From positions 41,382,184 through 41,446,183 of the forward strand of contig OZ035961.1 of assembly GCA_964034945.1 (NCBI GenBank): DNA of 64,000 nt, in the 5' to 3' direction. The first letter of the stretch is position 1; the number at the start of each line of letters is the position of its first letter. The notes below the pieces were generated by a model. The model was not told the DNA's origin and ran no database searches. It saw nothing but the letters and a program-made list of their open reading frames with translations. This DNA comes from Chrysopilus asiliformis. Its lineage: Eukaryota > Arthropoda > Insecta > Diptera > Rhagionidae. A program made the position numbers and the translations under genes. Below are positions 46,304-56,744 of the stretch, one piece after another.

Positions 46304-47076
46304 TAAAGGGTTTTCAAAAAGGACGCTCGATTTTTAAATGTAAATAAAACAAATTGTGTGTGAGATATCCACTCATTTTTTTTTTTTTTTGTTTGAAAGA
46401 ATACTTTATGGCCTTAAGTATGGAATATAACGTCGTTCAAATGTCCGCCGCGGCTTTGCTTGGTGACACGTATTCGGGAGGTCAAATTTTTAATGACTTT
46501 GTCGCATAAATCTGGCTGAATTTGTTGGATGTCGTTCGTTATGTTGGCTTTGAGGGTATCAATTGTTTGTGGTTTATTCGAATAGACATGTGATCTAAGA
46601 TAGCCCCAAAGGCAGAAGTCTAAAGGCGTTAAATCGCACGATCTCGGTGGCCAGTTCACGTAACCATGTCCTGAAATCGCTCGTGCAGAATGTCCATCGT
46701 GGCATGCGCTGCGTGGCGTGTAGCGCCGTCCTGTTGGAACCATATGTTGTCGGTATCCATATTATCCAGTTTAGGCCACAAGAAGTGACTTATCGTGGAG
46801 ATTGGTGTCACCCCATATCCGACAATTTTGCTTATCCACATATCCATTCATCCAAAAATAAGCATAATCGCTAAATGTGATTTTTTGACGAAATTTGAGT
46901 AAATTTCCAACTACAACAAATTTGATGATTTGCACACGTTGTTCAACGCCACAAACTTCCATGATGATTTGTCATACACTACTGAACAATTTACAACAAA
47001 TTTGACAGATGTAGCTTCAACAACAGGGCCGTTATAGTCTATCAATCTTCGAGCGTTCTTTTTGAAAGATCCTATT
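46304..47076 (-). mobile_element. Deleted mariner-type element 1
   Basis: Imperfect inverted ends: AGGGTTTTCAAAAAGGACGC at 46308 and, inverted, AGGATCTTTCAAAAAGAACG near 47073, both with CTCGA following. TA occurs at the left edge (46303-46304 region). It encloses a broken transposase on the minus strand. The total of about 0.77 kb is shorter than the usual 1.3 kb because part of the gene is lost. Confidence 0.75.
46414..46962 (-). pseudogene. Broken mariner-type transposase 1
   Basis: Three minus-strand frames together give a mariner-type transposase. From 46962: an N-terminal MEVCGVEQRVQIIKF joined, by an internal deletion that removes the DNA-binding domain, to KITFSDYAYFWMNGYVDKQN with the first catalytic D. 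From about 46847: IWFQQDGATRHAAH with the second D. From about 46700: NWPPRSCDLTPLDFCLWGYL with the third D, then the C-terminus SRGGHLNDVIF. Between the second and third D there are 30 codons plus 2 bases rather than the 34 of DD34D mariners, so a frameshifting indel lies there. Not functional. Confidence 0.85.
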
Positions 47077-47363
47077 TGGTAAATTTTAACTTTGAAATTT
47101 TAATAGAAATCGGTATTCTCTATAAAAGATTTTGGCGAATTTCGATTTTAACCCATTCGGTATTTTGATGCCATATGGCAACGCAGTTAAAAATTTGAAT
47201 TGACTTATTATTTATTTATTTTCAACACTCTATTCTCATTCAGTGCACCTTTAAGTGAATTTGTGACCCAATTTTGATTTTTTGAGTAAAAAGCGGGACT
47301 ACAGTGAACGTATTTGTAAAAAATAAAAATTTTCATTTTTTTTTTTGTTTTAAATGAATACTA

Positions 47364-48018
47364 ACCCCACGGTTAGAAGTGCGACTAGAAGTCGCATGCG
47401 ATTATCCCTCCTACTACGTTTTTCAATTTGACAGGTGTTGCGATTTGCTCTGCTGTCTTGCGACATTGCATGTGACTTCAGTTGAAAAATGTCAAACGCA
47501 AGAAAACAAACAAAGTTATTAGCCGCAGTAAGCTATAAAAATGATAGAAATCGCAGAAAAGTCTGCCAAAAACTATGAAGTCTCATAAATATCTTCTGTC
47601 GATGCCCAGACTTCCGACTCGCATCGATTTTCATAAATTTCTCATTCGTAAATTTCTCAACTTTTTCTTCACTTCCTCGCTTGTGAGTTTCAATTCCGCG
47701 CCGATTTGTTCATACGCCTGCCTCTTGAGATTGTTTCTACGATACAATTTAGAGGCAGTCTTCCAGAGGCACTCTCTTTCCCGGCACAAATTCATTAATT
47801 TCAAAATTTCACTTCTGCTCAACTTATTTTCTGCCATTGTGAAATCAGACATAACCTTAAATGTCAAATGGTTTGCATTTCGCAGTCGCAGCTCAAATTG
47901 TATGAGGTTTTTACATACGACTTGAGTTGCGATTTTCCCCGCAACTGGCGTTTACACGAGCGATTTCCCTGAGATGAGATTCGGCATGCGACTTCTAGTC
48001 GCACGTCTAACCGTGGGG
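47364..48018. mobile_element. PIF/Harbinger element carrying only a MADF-type gene
   Basis: Inverted ends of 35 bp with one mismatch (CCCCACGGTTAGAAGTGCGA, ending TCGCATGC; 47364-47398 and 47984-48018). TAA at 47361-47363 and 48019-48021 is the target duplication. Both features fit PIF/Harbinger. The 655-bp element has no room for a DDE transposase; it keeps one frame, on the minus strand, coding a MADF/Myb-like protein, the second gene typical of autonomous Harbingers. Well-conserved ends suggest recent movement. Confidence 0.88.
47631..47867 (-). CDS. MADF/Myb-SANT-like protein of a PIF/Harbinger element
   Basis: 78 codons. Residues about 18-74 (RSEILKLMNLCRERECLWKT, ASKLYRRNNLKRQAYEQIGA, ELKLTSEEVKKKLRNLR) show the MADF pattern: a helix with LMNLCRERECLW, then an AYEQIGAEL helix and a VKKKLRNLR recognition-type helix, as in Adf-1-like proteins. 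In Harbinger transposons the companion Myb/MADF protein binds DNA and the transposase and helps its nuclear import. It stops right after the domain, so the usual longer C-terminus is missing, by truncation or deletion. Start chosen as the first ATG; the ATG at codon 11 (MAENKLSRSE) is equally plausible. Whether it is expressed is unknown. Confidence 0.72.
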   Translation of the reverse strand: MTFKVMSDFTMAENKLSRSEILKLMNLCRERECLWKTASKLYRRNNLKRQAYEQIGAELKLTSEEVKKKLRNLRMRNL

Positions 48019-48021
48019 TAA

Positions 48022-48303
48022 TAGCTTAAACATCATTAATTTGTATAGAGAGAATTTTTAACCCACATAGAAAAAAACATGTACCGAACGGGTTAACAAA
48101 GAGGTTTACCACGGCGTCTTCATCTGTCAACACTTACCAACATCAAATTTGGTTGTTTTTCGTAATTTGATTTTTTTTTGAAATTATGACAATGATAATT
48201 ATACAAAAACAATGTGTGAAATGGATCTTGTAAAACATGTTTAATATGTCTGAAGAATGTATTTCACTGCCATTCAGACTGCTTGAAATAAAAATGATAT
48301 AAA
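48022..48303. other. Unassigned sequence
   Basis: AT-rich spacer following the Harbinger element; nothing recognised. Confidence 0.35.
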
Positions 48304-48450
48304 ATATCTGATGTGAATAGTACATGACTTTCTTATATAAAATCTACGTTTCTGTGCAATTTACACTATAACCGACGAATAAAATATTAGTTTACATAAA
48401 ATTATGAATTTTAATTTTACAAAATCTGAAATATCTCGGCATATTAAATA
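48304..48450 (+). repeat. Dispersed repeat shared with 52428-52575
   Basis: TCTGATGTGAATAGTACATG, ATAAAATCTACGTTTCTGTG, CAATTT, AATAAAATATTAGTT and TTACAAAATCTGAAATATCTC have counterparts in the same order and orientation at 52428-52575. Class unknown. Confidence 0.65.
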
Positions 48451-50200
48451 CTTGCGACTTGTCATTTGAAATGTGCTTCGATGTAAAAACAAAAAGTGAA
48501 TAAATATCTTTTCTACTTGGCAAAAAAACGCGGTTATTTTCTTCTGACACAGACTGTATAGTGATAGAGCAAATTTTTGATTCGAACTATTTTGCAAACT
48601 TTCTTTAACGCATAACTTTTGTAAAGAAAAATCATTTCTTGCACGTGAATACATTCGCTGTCGACAGTATACGATTTGTCACCTTTTTTGTAAGTTTTGT
48701 AATTTCATCTTCAGCCCTTTTAGCCTACATTTTGAACTTGAAAAAAGTGAAACGAAATTAAAGCAATGATGGTGACAATTAATTAAGTGCTAAACCCTAA
48801 TTTCATTGTAGGATTAGCAAGAGTTAAACGTCCCATTTCATCCCTTCACACATTTTAAATGGCGGTAACTGCTCATTACTCAGAATTTACAGAGGCAAGT
48901 GTGCCTTTAAGGGATGAAAACTGTTTCATTTTCACTTAGAGTTAACTAACCAACAAAACTGACATTCAGCCAGCATCAACAGCAGATGGTCCAGGCATTT
49001 GATAAAAATGGAAAGAAAAAAAAATTCTTATGGCTTATTTTGCCCCATTAAGATAATCAGTTGAAGCCCATTTCAACTATTTTTGTCGGATGGACCACGT
49101 TGATAAATGATACTGTGGTGTCATTAATATCTCAGGATATTTTGCCTTTCATTTAGTGAAATTAAAGAATTGAAATGCCAATGGCACAGCTATTAACACA
49201 GCTAAAGGTATATTTTGTACTTCAAATTTAACATTTCTCGATTATTTTTTTTTAAATTATTTTTTTTAAAGTTATTTTAAATTAATTGAATTATTTTTTC
49301 TTTATTTCAGGTAAGTCTCATGGGAAGATAGACGCAATTATTTTCAAGAATTTCAGTGAGTAATTATCTAAAGATTTTAACAACGAAATTGATGTTTTGT
49401 AATTTAAGTTGAAAGCTTTGTCAATCTGGAGACAAAATTTTTACAGAGTTTCTCCATCAAAACGTAATTTGACAAAAATTCCACTTTAATAATTTCGACA
49501 TTGGTATTTTATTACATCTTTAACTGAACAACGCAATAAACCTCGTCAAAATCCTAAAATTTGAACATACGAATGGGTATTTCGGATAAATTTTTCCACA
49601 TTTTTAAATTATTGGCCAACAAACTGAAATTAATAATATCTGAAATATTTAATATTTTTAAAAACACTCATTCATCCATCAAATTAATGTTTCTTCTGTT
49701 ATGAAAATGATTGGGAATCTTAGAATTGAAATAAAAGTATCAAGTTTCAAATTTTTATATATTCTCTGAATTATTGTTATTTATATAAAATGCTAATATT
49801 TTATGATATTTTATTAGTTATAGCCATTTAGATCAAATTAACCTACTTTGTCATGTTTCATATTTTTGTAATATATTGACAGCATTGATCTATAAGACTT
49901 TAAAAATTGGAATATAGAAAAATAGATTTTAGTTTGTAAGAGGTTTATACTCTTTCACTTTATTGGTATTCATAAATAACAAGTAATTTGAAATGCCATT
50001 AAAATGTAGCTCATTTGTTCGAAAAAACAATTCAAACGAAAATAGACACAGTATGCGAGTTTAACATAACTTTTTCATATATACATGATGTAGAAAAAAG
50101 GCCCTTCCTACGACGTACTCGTATAACCGCGATCTTGTATTTAAGACAATTTTTTAAAATTCGATTTTATAAAATTGTCTTAAAATGCTATTCTACATTA
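48451..50200. other. Unassigned sequence
   Basis: No gene or repeat recognised. T-rich with short frames only. Confidence 0.4.
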
Positions 50201-50219
50201 TAAAGGGTGATCCAATAAG

Positions 50220-51183
50220 AGCTTCCTGTTTTTTTTAATTAAACACATAATAATTAATATATTGAGGAAAATCTTTATTTAAGGTGTTAGTTTGACTCAT
50301 GCCATTTAATGTTTAAAAATAATTTCCTTCAAATGTTGCCCACGACTAACTCATAAATGGTCCATTCTGTGCGTCCAATTTTCGACCACTCTTTCAAGCA
50401 TATCGGTCGGTATTCCGGGAACGGCACGGGTTATGTTTGCTTCCAAAGCTGTAATCGTTCCGGGTTTATCGACGTAAACAACAGAAAGTTATCCAATGGT
50501 GTCAGATCAGAAGATCTTGGTGGCCAATAAAGTTGGCCCTCCATTACCATGACTTTTCCCAACTGCAAAAAAATAGAGACACATTTATGTGAAGATACCT
50601 TGGCGAGAAAGGGAGATAAGAATCAACTGCAAAAATTTGTTGGCAACTGCAAAAATATCTTGCTCTTGCTCTAGTTTTCTGCATTTTTTTGCAGTTACAG
50701 AAGTCATGGCAATGGAGATCCTCCTTTAACAGTACCATTTCTTGAGATGATGTTTTCATCGAAAGTTCCCCTCAATAAAACGATTGTATCGTTAGCTGTA
50801 TGACATGTAGTGCCATCCTGTTGAAACCACAAGTCAGCTACACCAATTTCTTGAATTTTTGGCAACAAAAATTCATTGATCATTGCCCTGTAGCTAGCTC
50901 CATTGACAGTAACACACACTCCTTCCGCATCACGAACACTCTCTGCTACTGCAGCAATATTCTCATTACTACGAACTGTACGCACTCTGGTTGATGGATG
51001 AATGTCTAATAGTGTAAAATTAGTTCGAAATTTGGTGATGGTTTCACGAATAGTGCGTTCAGTGGGACGATTATGACGACCAAAATGTGGACGAAGAGCT
51101 CTATAACAATTCCTAACTGAGCACTGATTTTGGAAATAAGTTTCCACAATTAGTAAACGTTATTCACACGTAAGTCTATTCAT
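50220..51183 (-). pseudogene. Broken mariner-type transposase 2
   Basis: The original start is likely the ATG at 51183 (MNRLTCE, then TAA at codon 8, then RLLIVETYFQNQCSVRNCYR). The long open part, 51147-50704, holds the N-terminal DNA-binding region (SVRNCYRALRPHFGRHN, TERTIRETITKF, RSNENIAAVAESVRD) joined after an internal deletion to ASYRAMINEFLLPKIQEIG and FQQDGTTCHTANDTI, which contains the second catalytic D. The first catalytic D region is lost. After NGTV the frame is cut by the insertion at 50541-50717, and the C-terminus resumes as LYWPPRSSDLTPLDNFL (third D) beyond it. Not functional. Confidence 0.85.
50541..50717. mobile_element. Palindromic miniature insertion in mariner element 2
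   Basis: Arms 50541-50574 and 50683-50717 are inverted copies: CCATTACCATGACTT and AACTGCAAAAAAAT blocks. Further AACTGCAAAAA copies lie inside (near 50625 and 50645). It separates two halves of the transposase that would otherwise be contiguous, proving insertion. No target duplication was resolved. Confidence 0.65.
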
Positions 51184-51745
51184 GATGAAATGGCACTGAA
51201 TACTGAACATAAACGTCATATAGACAAGCCAGTTGACCCATAAGAACTGTCAAAACAACCCTTTTGGAAAAAGTACCTCCAATTAGATAACCCTTTAGTT
51301 TAAACGAAAACTCCAAAAAACTTACTTCGATTTTTACTTCTGAAATGATAAATTTGCTTACAGGCAAAGGGTGGGGTCGATCTTTGTGGATAAAAACTTT
51401 ACAACTTTACATGAGTGCAAAAATCACGTTAAAATGGCTCTAACGCTTCAGGAAATATCAGACAAGGAGCTAAGAACTAGGGGGAACATTGGGTTGACAT
51501 ATGGCCTAAAATATGTAAAATAAAAATTTATTCAAAATATTTATTAATCCCGAACAAGAATAAAAGGAGGTAGGTGGTCAGAACAAAAGACTTTTACACA
51601 AAAAAATTTGAAAATTTCAAGTTAACACTTTGATTTGGTATTTTATGCAAAAAGTTTAAACTCAGAGGAATTATCTGCATTCGAATTCCGGCCAAAATAA
51701 TCAAAAAATATGCACCGCAGGTAAAATTGTTCCAACAAGATACTA

Positions 51746-51966
51746 CACAGAAAAAAGTGATTAGTCAATTCACGTACGATTTCAGCCTACTACTGAAAAA
51801 TAGATGAACTGCCGTCGAAAGTAGGCAATAACTTGGTCTGATTAGATAAATTTTCTACATTTTAGTAGCTAACTGTCTACTTTTGTCGGTAGTTCATCTG
51901 TTTTTTTGTAGTTGGTTGAAAATCAACGAAAATTGTAGGTGCATTTACTAATCATTTGTTTCTGTG
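51746..51966. mobile_element. 221-bp palindromic MITE with TA target duplication
   Basis: Ends CACAGAAAAAAGTGATTAGT and, inverted, CACAGAAACAAATGATTAGT, with TA outside both. Internal inverted segments (GATGAACTGCCGTCGAAAGT against the reverse complement of the right half) make nearly the whole element foldable. TA duplication suggests the Tc1/mariner superfamily. Confidence 0.75.
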
Positions 51967-52059
51967 TACGCAAACATTTAATTCAAAATATACAAAGTTC
52001 CAAGCGAAAAAATTCTTCAGCTTTCAAAGTTTTTTAAATGCAACTGTGGAAATTCCAAT

Positions 52060-52255
52060 TAAGTAATATGTGCCGCAGGCAGATTTTTTTGAAATTTATG
52101 TGCAAGTTCAGCATATTTGCGTATCGTTTTTAATCGCTGAAAAAATACAACATAATATTGAATAATCCGACACAAGTTTAATTTACGAGACGCCGGCCGG
52201 GACAATATGCTTAAATCCGGAATTGTCCCGACCATTCCGGGACTTATGGTCATCA
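52060..52255 (+). repeat. CGCCGCAGG / CCGGGA dispersed repeat, copy 3
   Basis: ATATGTGCCGCAGGCAGATT, then ACGAGACGCCGGCCGGGACA, AATCCGGAATTGTCCCGACC and ATTCCGGGACTTATGGTCAT. Same order as 39385-39552. Confidence 0.55.
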
Positions 52256-52427
52256 TTCATAAGGAAGAGTAGGGTTGGTTTTTTTTTCTTGTTTAGGTAC
52301 AATTAGGAACAATCTGTCGTCAGTGTTTTGTTCCCGGTCTCAATATAATACAAAGAACACCAAACTTTTAGTTGTCAAAAAAAAACTACGTTTTAAGCCA
52401 AAAAAAAAACACAAAAATTTATCAAAA

Positions 52428-52575
52428 ATATCTGACGTGAACAGTACCTACATAACTTTATTGTATAAAATCAACATTCTTGCGCAATTTTATAATATAA
52501 CCTGACAAATAAAATTTTAGTTCAACAACATAAATTTTTATTTTACAAAATCTGAAATATCTCGATACCGGTAAA
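52428..52575 (+). repeat. Dispersed repeat shared with 48304-48450
   Basis: TCTGACGTGAACAGTACCTA through CAAAATCTGAAATATCTCG; about 145 bp, diverged by scattered substitutions from the other copy. Confidence 0.65.
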
Positions 52576-52825
52576 ATATATTGATTTAAAGTAAAAAAAT
52601 AGTGGTCCAGCTTTTTACTAATTTAATACCTGTAATTCTTCCCAATTGTTTTTTTTTTCGAAAAATTTGCAAAAATCAATTTTTTAGATTTTAATGAAAA
52701 TATCTCATTAACGGTAAAAGATAACGGATAGTGGTAAAAGTCTCATCAATTCAGCTCACATAAATAGTCAGTCAAAAACCGTCATTTTTCAAGATAATCA
52801 AAAAATACTGTTTTTTTTTGTTGAA

Positions 52826-52991
52826 ATAACGGCTTGATAACGGCTTGATAACGGTTTGATAACGGCTTGATAACGGCTTGATAACGGTTTGATAACGGCT
52901 TGATAACGGTTTGATAACGGCTTGATAACGGTTTAATAACGCTTTGATAATGGCTTGATAACGGTTTGATAACGGCTTGATAATGGCTTGA
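52826..52991. repeat. 11-bp satellite (GATAACGGCTT), about 15 units
   Basis: Units alternate between GATAACGGCTT and GATAACGGTTT, with a few variants (GATAATGGCTT, AATAACGCTTT). Because 11 codons equal three units, the minus strand reads as an 11-residue protein repeat; this is not taken as a gene. Confidence 0.92.
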
Positions 52992-53373
52992 GATTCGCAA
53001 TTCTATTGAAATACAAAAATGTGGGAAATTTTTCGTGGAAAAAAATTGCAATTTTTAAAAGCCCATTTTTTTGACTACTTCCGGTCAACGGGTTTCCGTT
53101 GAGCGTGTTCCATGCCAGAAACAGGCTCCTAGTGGGATTTTAGAGCAAACATACATAATATATTTATTAGGAAGAATTTTATCGGATGTGAAAACATCCA
53201 CAAAAAAAAAGCTGATAAATTCCAATAGAGTTCAATGCTAAAAAGGTCGAGTAGAAACCATGAATCAAAAATGATTCAATGATTAAACACAAAACCGTTG
53301 ACGGGATCATCCTAAAATTTCATGGCTCTACGTCTATTAGTTTTTGAGAAATTTTGCACACATACTTATAATA

Positions 53374-53832
53374 CTGACAGACTGACAGATTGACAGATTG
53401 ACAGATTGACAGATTGACAGATTGACAGATTGACAGATTGACAGATTGACAGATTGACAGATTGACAGATTGACAGATTGACAGACTGACAGATTGACAG
53501 ATTGACAGATTGACAGATTGACAGATTGACAGACTGACAGATTGACAGATTGACAGATTGACAGATTGACAGATTGACAGATTGACAGATTGACAGATTG
53601 ACAGATTGACAGATTGACAGATTGACAGATTGACAGACTGACAGATTGACAGATTGACAGATTGACAGATTGATAGATTGACAGATTGACAGACTGACAG
53701 ATTGACAGATTGACAGATTGACAGATTGACAGATTGACAGATTGACAGATTGACAGATTGACAGATTGACAGATTAACAGATTGACAGATTGGCAGATTT
53801 GCAGATTGACAGATTGACAGACAGACTAACAG
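53374..53832. repeat. 8-bp satellite (GACAGATT), more than 50 units
   Basis: A run of GACAGATT with sporadic GACAGACT units spaced irregularly, one GATAGATT and a few degenerate units near the right edge. It starts just after a TTTTTGAGAAATTTTGCACA segment that resembles the tail of an interspersed repeat. Confidence 0.95.
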
Positions 53833-53955
53833 ACGGAAAGATACTGCTCCAATCGACTCAGGAGTGCCACAGATTGACAGATTGGCAGATTGACAGATTG
53901 ACAGACAGATTAACAGACGGAAAGATACTGCTCCAATCGACTCAAGAGTGCCCTA
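53784..53955. repeat. About 85-bp duplication at the satellite edge
   Basis: The segment GATTGACAGACAGACTAACA, GACGGAAAGATACTGCTCC, AATCGACTCAGGAGTGCC occurs twice in tandem (ending at about 53869 and 53953), with one CAGG/CAAG difference. Confidence 0.85.
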
Positions 53956-53959
53956 GAAA

Positions 53960-55417
53960 TGTTTTTTTAATGTAAAATAAGGAGTCCGAGATTTATGAAT
54001 ATAATAATACTAAGAAAATAAATAGAGGTATGACGCCAAACAAATTTCTAAATGAAATTTCCATACATTTCTATCTTTGAAATGATCGTGACTAACATTT
54101 TCGCAAGTAAATGTTCATTTAAATTCAATAGAAACCCATTGTTCTTGCCAGCTTTCCCGAAATTAATTTTGTGAAAATTGTCGGAAAATGTTTATTTCAT
54201 ATAAATCGCATTGATTTACTGAATAGGTCAATGTTGCACGAATTGTCCAATTTCTTTCGCTATAGACTTTACTTTTTTTTCACTGTTTTTTTTCGAAATT
54301 CAAACATTTACTTGTATTGCTTTCCATTTCAGAATAGAAAAAGAAAGGCAAATAGTATTTTTTTATGTTTCTTGGCCCACATTAACCCCATTGTAATTTA
54401 TTGCACTTATTCATGCTATGGGTCGTTACGCGCTTAAAACAGTTCCATGCTATTTGCTGAAGGTTACACATCGTAGAAATTTTATCAAAACTAACCTCCG
54501 TATAGTGCACGTTTGCCGAAAATACGGTTTGGTTTTTTTTTATTTGGTGATTTTTTTCCTTTTATCGCAATAATTCCAAATAGGAAAGGAAAACTGCGGC
54601 AGCTGAAATCCTAGTCCGAAACCAAAGAATGTGAAAATCGATTTTACAACCGGCCATAAGAATGAAAGTGTAACATTCGCATAGTCATAGACGTTTCGAA
54701 TACATTTAAACACCGTACCACCTCTAAATAGTGTTAATGTATGTTGTATATATAGTACTCATATATGTATCTATGCATTCCATAGAATACCATATGTCCT
54801 TTCTTTACTATGGTTTCGAAGAATGCTTCAGCATTTCCATTGTAACTTGTATTTTTGCAGGCATTTTTTTTTGTGGTGCTCAACGACTACGACAAAAGTA
54901 TGCGACTATCGGTCGTTGGCAGTTGTGGGAAATATTTTTCGGCATTCTGGGACAAAACAAATCTTCTAAATATTGCAATATTATGTAGAAATGACAGGAA
55001 TACGGTGTGGGGAGGGAATCGTGAGGCTGGAAAAACAGGCTGTGAATACACTGGAAGTATACTGTCAAAAATAGCGTGGGGTAAACCAACATTAAAACGG
55101 CCATTATTGTAACGATTCTCGAAAAGGTGAGATAATCCCGATTTCGTGAAATTATCCCGCAGAACAGGCTTACGACCGAACGTCCTTACCGGCAGCCACA
55201 TCACCCTAGGACTTATTTCCCATTATCCGCATATGCTCCATGCGAAAAAAGGGATAGGAGTACCGGTGGGTGGATTCACTTCGTTGTCGTTACAATACAA
55301 AATTACAGTCCCACGCATATTGAACCACATCTGTATAATTCTTATCAATCTATCCTATATAGTGCGATAAAACACGTTTATTTAAGTGCCTTGCGAATAT
55401 ATAATAGGATATTCATA
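53960..55417. other. Unassigned sequence
   Basis: About 1.5 kb; overlapping frames at 54731-55204 on both strands show no recognisable domain. No repeat detected. Confidence 0.4.
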
Positions 55418-55421
55418 TATG

Positions 55422-56037
55422 CAGTGAAACCTCGATATATACGATAACTCGAATTCTTCGATAACTCGAATTCCTCGATAACTCGAAGATTTTTCAATCT
55501 CCTTCAACTCTTCTATCTTAATAAATGTTATGTTACCTGAGTAACAAGAAAGTAACCCTCGATAAGTCAACATTTTTGCACGTTTCTAGGCAACCTGTCG
55601 GGCCTCAATAAGTCCAGGGTTCTATCCAGAAACTACAGCAGCTACAAGTCAAAGAAACCTTGATTAAACGAAGAAAAATAGTTAAATTTTCAATAGATCG
55701 ACAATTCGGAAGTAAATAAAGATCCAATGCATTTAGACTTAACCCATTTCTTGCCAATGGTGCATTTTTGCACCAGTAACTTTGAGCAACTTTGAGCCTT
55801 TTTGTTACCACATAGGAGTCAAAGTTGCTATTATGGAATACAAATTGTGGCAAGAAATGGGTTAATGATAAATATGGTACAACGATCGTTTAAAACTTTG
55901 TCTTGCATCATGATTTTACATTAACCTCGATAACTCGAATTAATCACGATAAGTTGAACCTCGCTATCTCGAAATCCTCGATAAATCGAAATTTCAATTT
56001 CTGTCCTCGTCAACTACGACTTATCGAGGTTCCACTG
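55422..56037. mobile_element. Pogo-like MITE with repeated CGATAACTCGAA motif
   Basis: Ends CAGTGAAACCTCGATATATA and, inverted, CAGTGGAACCTCGATAAGTC, typical of pogo-like elements; TA follows the right end and lies two bases outside the left end. Subterminal CGATAACTCGAA copies occur three times on the left (55441-55490) and again, more diverged, at 55926-55990. No transposase. A TTAA-flanked miniature is inserted in the middle. Confidence 0.78.
55743..55861. mobile_element. piggyBac-like 119-bp MITE nested in the pogo-like element
   Basis: TTAA at 55739-55742 and 55862-55865 flanks perfect 14-bp inverted ends CCCATTTCTTGCCA. TTAA duplication with CCC/GGG ends is characteristic of piggyBac. 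Inside, CAAAGTT/AACTTTG segments allow further folding. Confidence 0.8.
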
Positions 56038-56744
56038 TATTGATTTTAAGAACCAGGAAAAACACATCATATCTTTCTTGTATCTGAAACCTCCAACATA
56101 TTGAATAACATAAGAAGCCAATAGAAAAGTGTTCCTTAATAACATTACTTTTAACATTGACTTCATGTTGTTCTAGCATGTTGAAAAATCCTTTTTATAT
56201 TATTTTCTAATATTTTCCTACATTTTGGTGATAATAAATGATGAACTTTTCGAAAGGTATAATTTGTATTTCTTTTTAAGTTTGCAAAAAATAATTTCGT
56301 GCACATTTTCTATTACTTGAATACAAAACTCAATTAATAAAGGCGTAAATCCAACGGTGTAAACACCTAAAAAATATTACGCCAAGTCGATAAAGTATAA
56401 ATCCTTTTGATAGCCTAATTTTTGCATAACTTCGATTTTCCATGTATCAACATTTGATATGGAGAAAAATCGATTGCTCTGAAACTAAAAAACAAATCCT
56501 ACAATTGTTAATTTTTTTAACTTGACCATTTAGTCAAAAATTCAGAAAACTTTAGAAAATCTCACATGCGGTCAGATATTGCCTAAGCCTAAGCGTTCAA
56601 TAGACAACGTATCTATTTATAAACGACTTGTATGTTCAGGCCAAGTGCGTGACAAAAAATCCTGGAGTGTTTTGCAATCTAAAAATTATATTGACGAAAT
56701 CTTAATACAATTATGGATTAGAATTTAATACATGCGAATTATTA

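Larger units (their letters stand above)
50203..51295 (-). mobile_element. Deleted mariner-type element 2
   Basis: AAAGGGTGATCCAATAAGAG at the left is mirrored at the right by AAAGGGTTATCTAATTGGAG (reverse complement of about 51277-51296), with TA at both edges. Inside is a broken minus-strand transposase of a different mariner lineage from element 1, and a palindromic insertion. Confidence 0.72.

Noticed and set aside
52782..53051. 89-codon minus frame with 11-residue repeats
   Set aside because: It is the translation of the 11-bp satellite.
53374..53832. CRISPR-like array
   Set aside because: Units are 8 bp and contiguous with no spacers; it is a simple satellite in a eukaryotic context.
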